Positions 12,114 through 22,269 of a stretch of DNA of 64,000 bases are shown in pieces. The translations under genes were made by a program, and so were the position numbers. This DNA is from Cryptomeria japonica (taxonomy: Eukaryota > Streptophyta > Pinopsida > Cupressales > Cupressaceae), in contig NC_081409.1 of assembly GCF_030272615.1 (NCBI RefSeq), positions 240,465,832-240,529,831 of the forward strand, read 5' to 3'. Each line of letters starts with the position of its first letter. The stretch's first letter is position 1. The notes under the pieces were generated by a model. It saw only the letters and a list, made by a program, of their open reading frames with translations, was not told where the DNA came from and made no database searches.

Positions 12114-12688
12114 AAGAGGGAGTGTTAATGCATGGTAGCTTATGCAAGATAAGATCTTCCTAACCTTCCTTGTTCTGTTATTTATCTACATGCTTCATGT
12201 CTGACTTATATTAAATGCTATAAGTTATCGAGGTAGATTAGCCGATACATACTTGCTATCGGATGCATAAACATTGGCACCGATTCACATCTGTTATCGG
12301 GCTTAATTATATCGAGCATATTTGTTATCGGGTTTAATGAATACACCGCTTCATTTGGCATTAACATTGGTTAACAAATGCACCGGTTGGAATATATTCA
12401 TCGTGCACTTTGAATCATCGGTGTTTGTATGAACCGATTCATTAAATTAATCAGTCATTATATTATGATATTACAATATGCTATCGGGGGTTTTTGAACC
12501 GATAATCGGCATTGTGTTAATGCTATAATTGTAAAGGCACCGATCAATGGGTGCATTGATCGGTCAATACACCAATTGACCGGTTACCTAAATAATATAT
12601 ATGCCAATTGAATTCATTTGGAGAAGAGAGAAAATATTAAATGATCTCTCTCCTTCAGACCTGCAGATAAAATCAGATTTATTAGACA
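12114..12688 (+). repeat. PPT and 3' LTR of copia B
   Basis: AAGAGGGAG (12114-12122) is followed by TGTTAATGCATGG at 12123. The LTR contains several ATCGG/CCGAT words in inverted arrangement. Its end at the CA of 12687-12688 is inferred, since no second LTR is present. Confidence 0.7.
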
Positions 12689-13841
12689 TTGACATAATTC
12701 CTCATATCCATATATAGCATTCATAGTTCATAACTTGTTCTTTAATTAAAATTGAAATAACTTTACATTGTCAGTATTGTTATTCAATGTTTTCTTATCT
12801 GTTCAAGAAAAATTATTCTCATATATTTGGTGGATAAGTTAGTTCACTAGAATAACTATATAAAAGTAACTGAATTCAATGTGATCAACAATGATTCCTG
12901 CATAACATAATTTACCGTCTTATTTAATAAACTTGGAATGTAGGTTTTGCTCTTTTTCAATTCTCATGGAGGAATGGTGTAGGAATGGGCAAAATATTGT
13001 TACTGGAGTTCTTAGTTTTGCATAAAAACAAAAGGCATTGGAATACTTGTTTTTATGGCAAAGGCATTGAAGCCTGCTGCTAGGTGATGTCTTTTCTCAA
13101 TGCAAGTTGCTGAAAGGTACACAAGACATATATATTGATTGAAGTTGAAAGTAAGAATCTGTTTTAGAGAATTTTTATTGCTGCATTGAATATAAATCAA
13201 AGTGATTGTAGTTTCCTTGCTGCTGATGGTAGGCATTACTCTTTGTGGTGTTGAAAATCTGCTGCTGCATTTATTTTGCTGTGGTAACAGAGCACTACAA
13301 ATTATACACAAAGCGTCGGAAATTTGCTGAAATCTGTTATCCAAAGGCTGAAACGAGGAATGTGTTGAATTATTTTAGAGCACTGAAAGAAAGCATGTCT
13401 TGACTTTTGTTTTTTTGTTTTTTGCAGAACCAAACATTAGAGGTACATTGAAATATTTAAAAAGGCTGAACGATATGCACGTTGACAGCACTAAAAGAGC
13501 ATGTAACATAAAAAGAATTGCATAATTCTGTTAAGTGGAAGTTGCACAGGTAATTTTTTCCAAAATCGATCAAATCAGCTTTATTTATATTCTTTGAAAT
13601 TGAATATGCAAAGGAAAAAATGGATGAGATGGGTTTAAGAAGTGTTAGGAACTTAGGAGATGATAGGGATAAAGATATCTCAAGTTCAAATCACAAGTTT
13701 TGCATAAAGTGTAGATTTTTGAAAGATGAGTATGCAAATAAAATCTATATCTCAGTCAAAGAAAATTTGCGTTGAATACATGTTGAAGAGATTGTTGCAA
13801 GATTTGGTTCAAAAATTTTGCATTAATAAGGTTACAAGTTC
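12689..13841. other. No gene seen; contains one copy of a diverged direct repeat
   Basis: No coding signal was recognised. About 12800-12955 aligns by eye with 20355-20510, sharing GATCAACAATRATTCCTGCATAA and flanking words, so a diverged duplicated sequence lies on both sides of gypsy B2. Confidence 0.35.
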
Positions 13842-13846
13842 AAAGC

Positions 13847-14150
13847 TGTTTACCCCATGGGGTGTGTTATTAATATTGCATATCAACAGTCAGATGATAA
13901 CCATAGGATAGAATAGTAACCAAAAACTCAGAGCAATGCTTTCATTAATGCCAAAATGTCTAGTACAATAATCATTCTTTGCATCAATGTATCCAACAAC
14001 AAGTACAAGAGCATATATAAAGACACGGTCAAGGGTTGCGGTTACCACCCGTGGGGAACTGCCGTGCAAAGGACAACTACCCTCGATGACACTAACATAC
14101 TTAACCAATGTAGCTTAACAAGTAGTACAAAGCCTATTTTACGACCAACA
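13847..14150 (-). repeat. 3' LTR of gypsy B2
   Basis: Left LTR copy (304 bp), preceded by AAAGC and followed inward by a C-rich strand that is the polypurine tract on the minus strand. Confidence 0.93.
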
Positions 14151-14168
14151 TCATCCCCCCCCTAAGAA
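14151..14168 (-). other. Polypurine tract of gypsy B2
   Basis: On the minus strand TTAGGGGGGGGATGA abuts the LTR start TGTTGG. Element C has an analogous G-run followed by AATGA. Confidence 0.85.
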
Positions 14169-14850
14169 AAGTCGTCTCCGGATGACAAGGACAAAAATCC
14201 GGGACTAACACAACAAAATGGGGATGAAGTACACTGTATACAATAAGAAAATCACTGAGAAGAAGGGGCTGAGGGCGAGTCCCTAGAGGGGGTAGTTGCA
14301 CCGCCGACGAAGAAAATGCAGGAACTGCTGACGCCAGTCGAGCCCGGAACTCATACACCTGCTGCGTCCTCGCCTGAAAACACTTTTCTGCTACCATCCG
14401 ATGCTCAAGTGCAGATTTCACCATTAATGCTTCCGCAAGGAGTTCTTTTTTTCCTTGACATCACAGTCCTCCTGTGCCTAAACCAAACTTGTCTGCAAAA
14501 CACGCTTTTCAGTCTCAACCTCCACCAACTGCTACTCAAATGATACTGTCTCGCTAGCCAATTTGTCCTTGATAGCCACCTGCGTTGCCCTCTCGGCATC
14601 CAACTCCTGGATACGCTGAGCTAAGTCTCACGCTACTACTGCCTCCAACCTAGTGGTCAGCTCCTCCCGAGCCCTCTAAGCATCCACCAAAGCAACCTCA
14701 CGTCGAGCCGAGACATACTCCGAGTTCCTCAAAGCGTACCATTCATGTCTGGAAGTGGCCACAACCCTCTGGCACAAAGGCTAGGAGACACCTCAAATCC
14801 TCCATCACACTCCCCAAAGGCTGATAACTGAACTGAATAACTCCCTGGTG
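14160..14850 (-). pseudogene. Remnant of the post-pol coiled-coil ORF in gypsy B2
   Basis: Conceptual translation of the minus strand, crossing several stops, gives E/K/R/A-rich heptad-like sequence (for example QRIQELDAERATQVAIKDKL around 14560-14620), consistent with a coiled coil. It lies immediately before the polypurine tract, where element C has its coiled-coil ORF end. Similarity to C is in type and position rather than clear residue identity. No transmembrane or signal segment is seen, so an envelope role is unsupported. Confidence 0.5.
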
Positions 14851-15049
14851 CCGTACGACTTCATGTTCTTGCAATGCCTTCCCTCAAACTCTATTTGTTG
14901 GCAACCTCCAAATCCGTCTCCCTCTACGACTTATGGCTTCCTCAACACTTACCGTGACTTCTCTCATGCCCTTTGCCCAACTCAAAAAGTGTATTGTAGC
15001 TCAAAAATAAACTGGGGGTCTGGGGGCAGTGCCCCCAACAGGGCCGTCG

Positions 15050-15260
15050 TCGTCGTGCTCCTTCAGGCCTACGGTGGTATTCCACCGCCGGCAACCTCTG
15101 TCAATGGTGGTCCACCGTACGGTGGTTCCACCACACGATGGTCTCACCGTGGTGGTTCCACCGTACAGTGGCCCCCCTGACGGTGGTTCCACCGCATGAT
15201 CGTCACCGGTGGTGGCCCCCCCCGACGGTGGTCCCACCGCACGGCAGTTCCACCGTGGAC
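15050..15260. repeat. GC-rich GGTGG/CCACC palindromic repeat tract
   Basis: About ten variants of GGTGGTTCCACCG/GTACGGTGG alternate with their reverse complements, giving many overlapping short palindromes. It sits between the integrase remnant and the 3' ORF of gypsy B2, where element C has a different GC-rich tandem repeat. Confidence 0.85.
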
Positions 15261-15466
15261 ACTGATTTTTTTTATTTTGATTTTTTTTACTTTAATTTCC
15301 TAACACCCTTCATCCTTCTCGGTTTGCCTCGCCCGAGAGTCTCCTGCCTTGATCCCGTGCCTCCCGAGTCACCTGCCCGGCCTCTCGGGTCCCCTTCCAT
15401 CCTCTTGGGTCCCCCTCCGCACTCTCGGGTATCCTTCCAGCCTCTCGGGTCCCCTGCGCGCTTCTC

Positions 15467-16029
15467 GTGGTAGGGTTTCAATTTGGACCCGTTGATGGCA
15501 AGTCTATTTTCAATGGCCATCCGAAGACCTGGAACCATAAATTCTACAAGGACCACGGTCTCCTTCCCGTACATAAGAAGAAGAATAAAGATTTTGAAGG
15601 TTGCGGCCTTCCACACAGGGTTCCAATCGTTGCCGACACGAATGATTTTGGGATTATCTACGTCACCGAGGTTTGTCTCCTTCAATTTTACCTCTTGATA
15701 CTTAATGGGTTCTTCCTTCGGGAACTGGTGTGCGGTGGTGTACTCACACGAGCATCTCCCTTCCAATATTCTCTATATTTCGGCATGTACACCTCCTCTG
15801 TTACTTGCTCTGGTTCCTCTACTTCGAGCTTGTAGCTCTGGAACATTTCGTAATCCTCCATCTGCCAATGGAAGAGCCCGTTCAATGACCCCGTCTCATC
15901 CTCGGAGCACTCTCCTAGTTTGAGAATCCCTTCGTCGTTGGGCTCCATGCAGCCCCGTCCTTCGTCCCTCAGGTCACCTTCTCCTTCACCCTCCGATTCC
16001 GAAGATGATGCCAGTTCCTCATGAACCAA
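15467..16029 (-). pseudogene. Gypsy B2 pol remnant with RT, RNase H and IN core deleted
   Basis: The sequence runs through the protease-RT spacer (EDETGSLNGLFHWQMEDYE, nearly identical to element C), then VGNDWNPVWKAATFKIF, which in C lies just before the RT. At about 15587 it jumps to LLLMYGKETVVLVEF, which in C lies downstream of the integrase catalytic glutamate. At about 15499 it jumps again to INGSKLKPYHE, the C-terminal tail of integrase. All RT motifs, RNase H, the integrase zinc finger and its D,D,E triad are therefore absent. A frame change between 15688 and 15766 separates the first part. This is a classic internal-deletion derivative. Confidence 0.85.
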
Positions 16030-16182
16030 CTACGTCCCAAGGTCTATGATAAACTTCCTTCCTCCATTCTCCATAGACAGAGTGTTCTTCTTCCAGTTGT
16101 GGGTGGCCTTGGCTACCACCAACCACCCTCTCCCTAAGATCGCATCATACCCTTTTTTCTTTAGTGGGATTACCACGAAGTC

Positions 16183-16935
16183 TCATATGAAGGGTTGTGC
16201 CCCGATGGTAACTTGCTGGCCCATCAGTGTCCCGATGGGTTTGATTCCATGCTGATTTGCTCCCAATAGATTGAATGTAGATGGCCACAGCGTCGGCTTC
16301 CCCAGCTTTCGCCAGGTTTCTTTTGGAAGAACATTCACTCTCGATCCACCATCAACGATGGTATTGGTTAGAATGGTGCCAAGGATACCCATCTCCACAA
16401 TGGTCGGGTTCCTTCCAGTGTTAATTGCCAACAGCACGAGGTCTATTGTAGACCCCCCAGGAACATCCATCCGGTGGTTGGGATTGGTGCGTGGTTGGGA
16501 GAGATTATTCAACAACGTCATTCGTAATTGAGGCATCGTCTGGAGGAGGTCGTGTACCTTCACAGGCACCTCCAGTTTTAAAATTTGATTTAGTATAGCC
16601 TCCTCCGCCTCCGATCGGCTGGAAGTACCCATCGTACCCTTCGCCTTCGCTCTTTCTCGTATCTCTTTCTCAATTTCTTCACGTGCTTCCCGTACCCTTC
16701 TCTTCTCCGTTTCCGGGTCTGGGTACGTTGCTTGTCTTGCTTGGGCGCGAGTTATGGCCAGCACTTCCTCTTCTTTGGTTTCCTCGATATTGAGCAAAAT
16801 GACGCCAGACTTCGGGTAGGTGGCGTCTTCGTGGTCTCCTGGTCCGCACCATTTGCACAAATATTGTGTGGCCTCTCCTTTCGGGCAGTCTCGGGCGAAG
16901 TGCCCCCACTGGCTACACGCTCTACATTGTATCAT
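16183..16935 (-). pseudogene. Gypsy B2 gag C-terminus and protease
   Basis: The frame opens with a CCHC knuckle (CRACSQWGHFARDC) and a second, degenerate one in which the last Cys is Tyr. After an E/R-rich linker comes the protease with IVDGGSRVNVLP; the DGG variant in place of DS/TG is shared with element C and occurs in some plant gypsy proteases. The domain continues as LGANQHGIKPIGTLMGQQVTIG, matching C closely. It follows gag in the same polyprotein order; the downstream pol is deleted. Protease would mature Gag-Pol in the particle; this copy lacks its downstream substrate regions. Confidence 0.87.
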
Positions 16936-17127
16936 CGGTCGGCCTTTGGAGTCGTATTGGATCCGGCTCCTTGTATTGTTATTGTTGTTATTGTTGTTTC
17001 GTCCTCCCCACCGATTATCTCGGTAGCCTCCTGATGTTGCATTGTTGTTCGCCTAGGAGCTACCGGTACTGCCCGATGTAGTTGGTTCCCACGTAAGCAA
17101 TACTTGTTGGTTTCGTGTTTTCATGTT

Positions 17128-18430
17128 TTAGGGGCATTCCCTGGTGGGATGCCCCATTAATTGGCATATATCACAATAGGCCTTCTTTGGGCAGGAGCCT
17201 TTCGTGTGGCCATCCGTCTTACATTCCGTGCACCAAAGCTCCCCTTCGTCGGTCTTGCTCGGACCTCCCTTCATAACCTTCAGCTCTTTCATCATCCTCA
17301 GCATGTCCTTCTGCAGGGCTTGCACCTTTTTGCCAGACTCGCCATCCCTGTTGCTTCCCTTGGAAGAGTCATCATCCTCAGATGAGCTATCCTTCTTTTT
17401 CTTCTTGGACGTCTTGGTCTCGCTCTCGAGATCCATCGCTCTATTATATGCATCTTCGTATGAGGTTGGTGGAACAATTTTCATCTTCTTCCAGAGGGAG
17501 TGTTTCAGTCCCTCCATGAACCATCTCTTTTTCAACCCATCCGCTGGTTGACTCCATTTTCCCCAACAGTTCCTTGAGCCGCTGACTATAGGCTCGGACC
17601 ATCTCATTCTTGTTATGCTTTCTGCCATAGATTTCGGCTACTATTTCATTGTCGTCTTTGAGGAGGCGGAACTCTATCTCGAACTCCTTCAGGTTGGGCC
17701 ATGTGCCGACTTTGGCCTTATCCGTATCGGAGTACCAGTCGATGGCCACTCCCCTTAAGGTTGCTAGAAATTGTGTTACCCATTCGTCCTGGTCGATAAC
17801 ACCGTTCGCTGACCATATGGTTTCGCAAGTGCGGCGATGGCAGACGGGATCTTCCTTCCCGTCGTCGTTGAACTTCGACAGCTTCTGCTTACTTGCCATC
17901 CCACCACTGGGTCTCACTCCTCCGGTGCCTTGTGTGCTTGTACCTGGTGATCCTCCACCTCTACCTCCTGCACCTGACCCTCCACTCGTGGGTCCTCCGG
18001 AGAAGGTTGTCGACCCCGAACCGAACAAATTGCCTCCCATACTGTACCCTTGTGCTCCCCCGGCACCTTCGATCGTCTCCCTCCGGTTGTCCTCCGAAAT
18101 GGACAAGTTCTTTAGTAGGTCTCTGGCAACGTCGATCAGATTTAGACTTCGCCTTGTTTGTTCCACCAACTCTTCGCGACTTCTTACCCTACGGTGGTAT
18201 TCTGGCAAACTGTAGAGTTCTCCTTCGGCACCCTCCGTGACTCCTTCTAGGTTCCCTTCGGGCAACCCTACGACAGTGTAGAGAGTGTAATTCTCTCCGT
18301 CTATCTCTGCCTCCGCAACATCCGTGACACCTCCTGGGTTCTCTTCGAGCAACCGCTCGGTCAGTCGTCCCTCGGCAAGCTGCCTTAGCCTACGCCTTCG
18401 TTCTATCTGTTGTCTAAGTATATTGGGCAT
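17128..18430 (-). pseudogene. Gypsy B2 gag (capsid and zinc knuckles), frameshifted
   Basis: Starts at ATG 18430 (MPNILRQQIERRRRLRQLAE), as element C gag starts MPNTL. A Gly/Ser-rich linker (about residues 130-180) leads into the capsid core (WVTQFLATLRGVAIDWY, EEFRLLKDDNEIVAEIY-like), strongly resembling C. A frameshift lies between 17444 and 17628. The second frame continues with KKRWFMEGL, a Lys/Asp/Ser-rich stretch and two intact CCHC knuckles (CTECKTDGHTKGSC and CDICQLMGHPTREC). An Asn-rich tract leads toward the third knuckle in the next frame. Product: structural capsid and RNA-binding nucleocapsid. Confidence 0.88.
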
Positions 18431-18639
18431 AAATCACTTCCGTACATAGCAAGCACACACCATGTACACAAAACAAAAAAACTTTTATTATTTTCCCTTT
18501 TGGTCACAATTTATGTCAGCATTGTGTTGGGATTATTACAGTATTGCTTTATTCCTCCCAGAGGTTCAAGGTTCAATTTCCCCTTCGCCTCTTGCCATCA
18601 CGCTCTGCTTCCCAATGACGATTGTTTTCTTCATACTGT

Positions 18640-18944
18640 CGGAGGACCTGTTGGCGTTGCTCCTCATGGGCAATCTCCTCCAGGCGGGCTCATTGTGCCA
18701 GTGATGCCTGTGCAAGCAACCGGGGAAGGTGGTTCATCAACAAATTCACTGTGGGGCTAACTTCCAGTGCGGTCCACACGGCACTTGTTGGGACTTCAGC
18801 CTCCATGGCCTCTCTTTGGACGTAGGTCTCGATGGCCTCCTAAAACAAGATTGAGAATTCCCTCGTTGCAGTGTCCTCTCTGTCGTAGAGTTGCATTTGT
18901 GCGTCATCGGCCTCTGGGTTAATCTCACCAACGGGTAGGCCCAT
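18640..18944 (-). pseudogene. Pre-gag ORF relic of gypsy B2
   Basis: Between primer site and gag the minus strand encodes MGLPVGEINPEADDAQ from 18944. It continues with AIETYVQREAMEAE, MNHLPRLLAQASLAQ and EEIAHEEQRQQVLRQYEE, interrupted by at least two stops. Element C has a 115-codon ORF in the same place with matching VDRYVQQEAE, LPRLLARVLVE and REQRKQQVLQ. Conservation between two diverged elements indicates a real protein. I cannot assign a function; it is charged, probably helical, and has no membrane segment. Confidence 0.65.
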
Positions 18945-18988
18945 CGTGTTTGTACGCCATCCGCTCCTTCCTTACTCGAGTATGTCTA

Positions 18989-19001
18989 GGCAACGGCGCC
19001 A
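18989..19001 (-). other. Primer-binding site of gypsy B2 (tRNA-Asp type)
   Basis: On the minus strand TGGCGCCGTTGCC follows the 5' LTR after two bases. It is complementary to the ...GGCAACGGCGCCA 3' end of plant tRNA-Asp, the primer of many Athila/Tat elements. Confidence 0.88.
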
Positions 19002-19003
19002 GA

Positions 19004-19304
19004 TGTTTACCCCGTGGGGTGTGTTATTAATATTACATATCAACAGTCAGATGATAACCATAGGATAGAATAGTAACCAAAAACTCAGATCAATGCTTTC
19101 ATTAATGCCAAAATGTCTAGTACAATAATCATTCTCTGCATCAGTGTATCCAACAAGTACAAGAGCATATATAAAGACACGGTCGAGGGTTGCGGTTACC
19201 ACCCGTGGGGAACCGTCGTGCAACGGACAACTACCCTCAACGACACTAACATGCTTAACCAACGTAGCTTAACAAGTAGTACAAAGCCCATTTTACGACC
19301 AACA
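19004..19304 (-). repeat. 5' LTR of gypsy B2
   Basis: Right LTR copy (301 bp), followed by AAAGC at 19305-19309. Confidence 0.93.
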
Positions 19305-19309
19305 AAAGC

Positions 19310-22269
19310 TCTATATGTTCATTTTGTATTAGCCTTCTATTGCACTCTTTATGATTTGTAAAGCCATCCTTTTATCGTTGGAGACATACTTACATTGTTA
19401 AAGGTGCATTTTTCAGTGAAAAATAACACCTTGAAAATGAAATTTTTTATCATGTCATCTCATGCTTGTGTTATCAGAGTTATTACTGGGGCTTTTGGAG
19501 ACACACATATAGTGTTTTTTGAACAACAAATTTATCAAGATTAATTTGATTCACAAAATACAAGGATCAAAATGGAGGTTAGATGATAATTCTCTCCTCC
19601 TATTAGTTTCCCATCTAGTGGATGGGCACATTGCTCGAGAGGAAATTTCAGTGGTAGTTGCAATTTCAGTTTCAGTGTTGTGGTGTTGTAATTGCTATGT
19701 GCTCGGTTTTGGTTTTCATTTTCGAACTTTGACGAGAAGTAGACTGAATTGTTTAGATTTGTTTTTTGCTGCAAAGATTTCTCACCTCTCTTGATAGAGG
19801 TGAAGACACTGTATTGGCCTTCAAATAGTCAGTGGTGATTGCATGAGTTGAGAGGGGTTACTAGCTTCAACAGTGTTGAGCAAAGTGAGCCCAACATTGT
19901 TGTGCATCAAGATAGATGTGCCATACATAATGCTGAGCTTCTGTGTAAATCTTACGAGATTGATGTAGATAAGAAAACAATGATTATGCTTATAATGCAA
20001 TATGGATACAAAAAGGTCAAAAGGGATGATCGTGCCAGCAGGATTTTTATCATTCACATCAAAACTCATGAGTTAGCAAGATTCTATGTGGTGCAACATC
20101 AGTTGCTTAGGATGTATACTATCCCAATTTGCATGGGCAATGAAGACTATTAAATGACTTCACAGTTATATGCTCTGGATCATCTTCTAGACCCCTTTGG
20201 AACAAGAGAGGATTTGTTGGGTCATGATCCAATGTGTTTTTGTTTTATATAATTTTAAATAAATAATTGTATGGAGAATGCATCTCATTTATGCAACACC
20301 TCCTTTCCTCGTATTTGTTTATTAATATTTTGTTCGTTGTTTGGGAAACATTTACTCTTCAATAGGTGGTGGAGAAGTTAATTCAAAGGAATGGCTTTAT
20401 AAAAGTCATTAAAATGAATGGGATCAACAATAATTCCTGCATAATAGTTTACAGTGTTCACTGATATATAGTTTGCAATGTAACCTTCTCTCTATTTTAA
20501 TTCTCAACAAAATGAGTGCAGATTATTTATTGTAAAGAGTGAACATTGTTATCAGTAGCTCCAAAAACATTTTTAAAAGCAACACACAACTACTAACTTG
20601 AAATACAGATTCAACCATTAATAGATTTTTTATGAGATAAAGCTAGAAATTAAATTCTCAAATTATACCACCGGGCCATCATTTCCAAGACAAAAAGGTA
20701 ACAAAAAGCTTGCCTCCCGCTGCATTTGTATTTTAGAAGATGGATTTTACCTCATCCATGGTGCAGTTGATGAATAGATAACTATCCTTCAATTAGGCTA
20801 CAAAGCCACAATCTGAAACAAAATTTCAGAGGGAATCTGTTCAAATATACATCTTTATTAACCTCTGACAGAATATTTGATCAGGATGAGCATGTGACTT
20901 TTCAACTTAAACAGTCACTTACCTCCAAAATAGTGTCTATTCATAAAATAGAAATTCTCAGTTTACCATTCTTTTGCGTAAATTCAAAGCTTCAAATTTC
21001 CTCCATAAGTCTCTCCAACATTGGCCTGTAAAAAGATTACATAAAATCTGTAAGCATATTCCTAGCATCAATTGCAATAGTGATGAAAACATCAATATAC
21101 CAAATGAGTTGTTTATATTTTCAATAGATTCTGTATATATGGATAGGAAAATAAACTTTGTTTATCTCAGCCTAGTCTAAAAGAAACAGCATTTGAAGGA
21201 AGAAAAGATAAAACCTCTCTAATGCAAAAACATCTTGAAACTCTTGGCCTAAAACTAAAACACATCTTTGAAAGATTGACTAGAACAAAACCAAAATGCC
21301 CTTGTATGGAAATACGCAGCAAAGATAGCATCATAGAAGAAACATTGCTCTCAACACAGAGCAACTACAAAAGGCAACAAACATCAAAACTGATGGGGAA
21401 CAATCTATTTACCGAAATATGTGTTATCACCCTCAACTATCCCCAAAAATGTCTTGTTATGACAGCCACAGCAGCTTTTGGCAGTAAATATGGAAAATAG
21501 GGACAACTTCAGAGTGACCCAAAACAATAAGCAACTTAATGACCAGAAACATAAACATAGTACTATCCTCCAAGGAGACCGCAGTCATCTGTACTAATAA
21601 ACAAGCTTCCTGGTTCTTGCCCGGTCCTGGTTCTCCCTGGCTTCCTCCCGGGTCCTGCCTAGGTGGCTGGGTTCTCTGTGGCAGGACCCACAGAGAACCC
21701 AACCACCTGGGCAGGACCCGGGAGGAACCCAGGGAGAACCCGGGCGGACCTGCGAAAAACAAGGCTCGTGGGTTCCCAAAAACGGGGCCCACGGGTCATA
21801 AAAACACAAAAAACAATTAAAAAAACACCTTTTTTAATATTTTTTTAACATCTAAACCCTAATTTCGCCCCTTACGATGCATGAAATGCATCAAGATTCA
21901 AAACATACATAAAATTTTGATGTCTGAACATAGATATATATACGGACGTACCCGTACCCGTACCACGAATCCGTACCCGAATCGGTAACTTAGTAGAAAA
22001 TCTATTTAAAATTAGCATTTAAATATTCTAATTATTGGAAATTATGGGTATCACTGTTCTTATAATTTAGAATTTTGAAATATATATTTCCGTACCCATA
22101 CCCAAGGAAAAAAAATGTCGTATCATCGTACCGAGTTCCAGTACTTGTACCCGAACCAACAACTTAGGTTCTATAGTTGCAATGGGGTGAGCAAATCATT
22201 AGTATTGGCTCTATCTCTTTTCTCACTTCGTTCATGATCCTCCATCGACCATTTTGCTCACTCATTTAG
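19310..22269. other. Old noncoding sequence, no recognised gene
   Basis: A 104-codon plus-strand ORF at 19839-20153 has no recognisable motif and is probably spurious or a decayed fragment. About 20355-20510 is the second copy of the diverged repeat near 12800-12955. A GC-rich hairpin lies at 21620-21744, and GTACCC/CCGTACC-rich words cluster at 21945-22160. Confidence 0.35.
21620..21744. repeat. GC-rich inverted repeat with about 55-bp arms
   Basis: The left arm (21620-21679) and right arm (21690-21744) are reverse complements with few mismatches and one short length difference, separated by a 10-bp loop. Both strands are rich in GGGTTCTC/GAGAACCC and CCCGGG words, in sharp contrast to the AT-rich surroundings. 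Confidence 0.85.

Larger units (their letters stand above)
8825..12688 (+). mobile_element. 5'-truncated Ty1/copia element B
   Basis: It begins abruptly inside the integrase zinc-binding domain (WHRRLGH at 8837) with no gag, protease, primer site or 5' LTR, then continues through integrase, RT and RNase H to 11506, a structured 3' noncoding region, a polypurine tract and a 3' LTR. Protein and polypurine tract closely resemble copia A, but the LTR differs, so it is a related family. Copia A inserted only about 130 bp upstream, in the opposite orientation. The 3' LTR end is inferred from a terminal CA; the missing 5' LTR prevents a check. Confidence 0.88.
13847..19304 (-). mobile_element. Complete but deleted Ty3/gypsy element B2
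   Basis: LTRs 13847-14150 (304 bp) and 19004-19304 (301 bp), in element orientation TGTTGGTCG...GTAAACA, are flanked by the perfect 5-bp target duplication AAAGC (13842-13846 and 19305-19309). The element reads on the minus strand: 5' LTR, tRNA-Asp primer site, small pre-gag ORF, gag, protease, a pol remnant lacking RT, RNase H and integrase core, a GC-rich repeat tract, coiled-coil ORF remnants, polypurine tract, 3' LTR. LTRs differ at roughly 15 positions plus one 3-bp indel (about 5%). Sequence relatedness to element C places both in one clade; the primer site and extra ORFs suggest Tat/Athila-like gypsy elements. It could move only in trans. Confidence 0.93.

Noticed and set aside
14848-15473. 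Several overlapping ORFs on both strands across the GC-rich tract
   Set aside because: They are by-products of the GGTGG/CCACC repeats, which stay open in many frames; they run antisense to or inside the gypsy B2 3' region.
19839-20153. 104-codon ORF that could be a host gene
   Set aside because: No motif, no splice context and no neighbours supporting it; kept only as a mention in the surrounding region.
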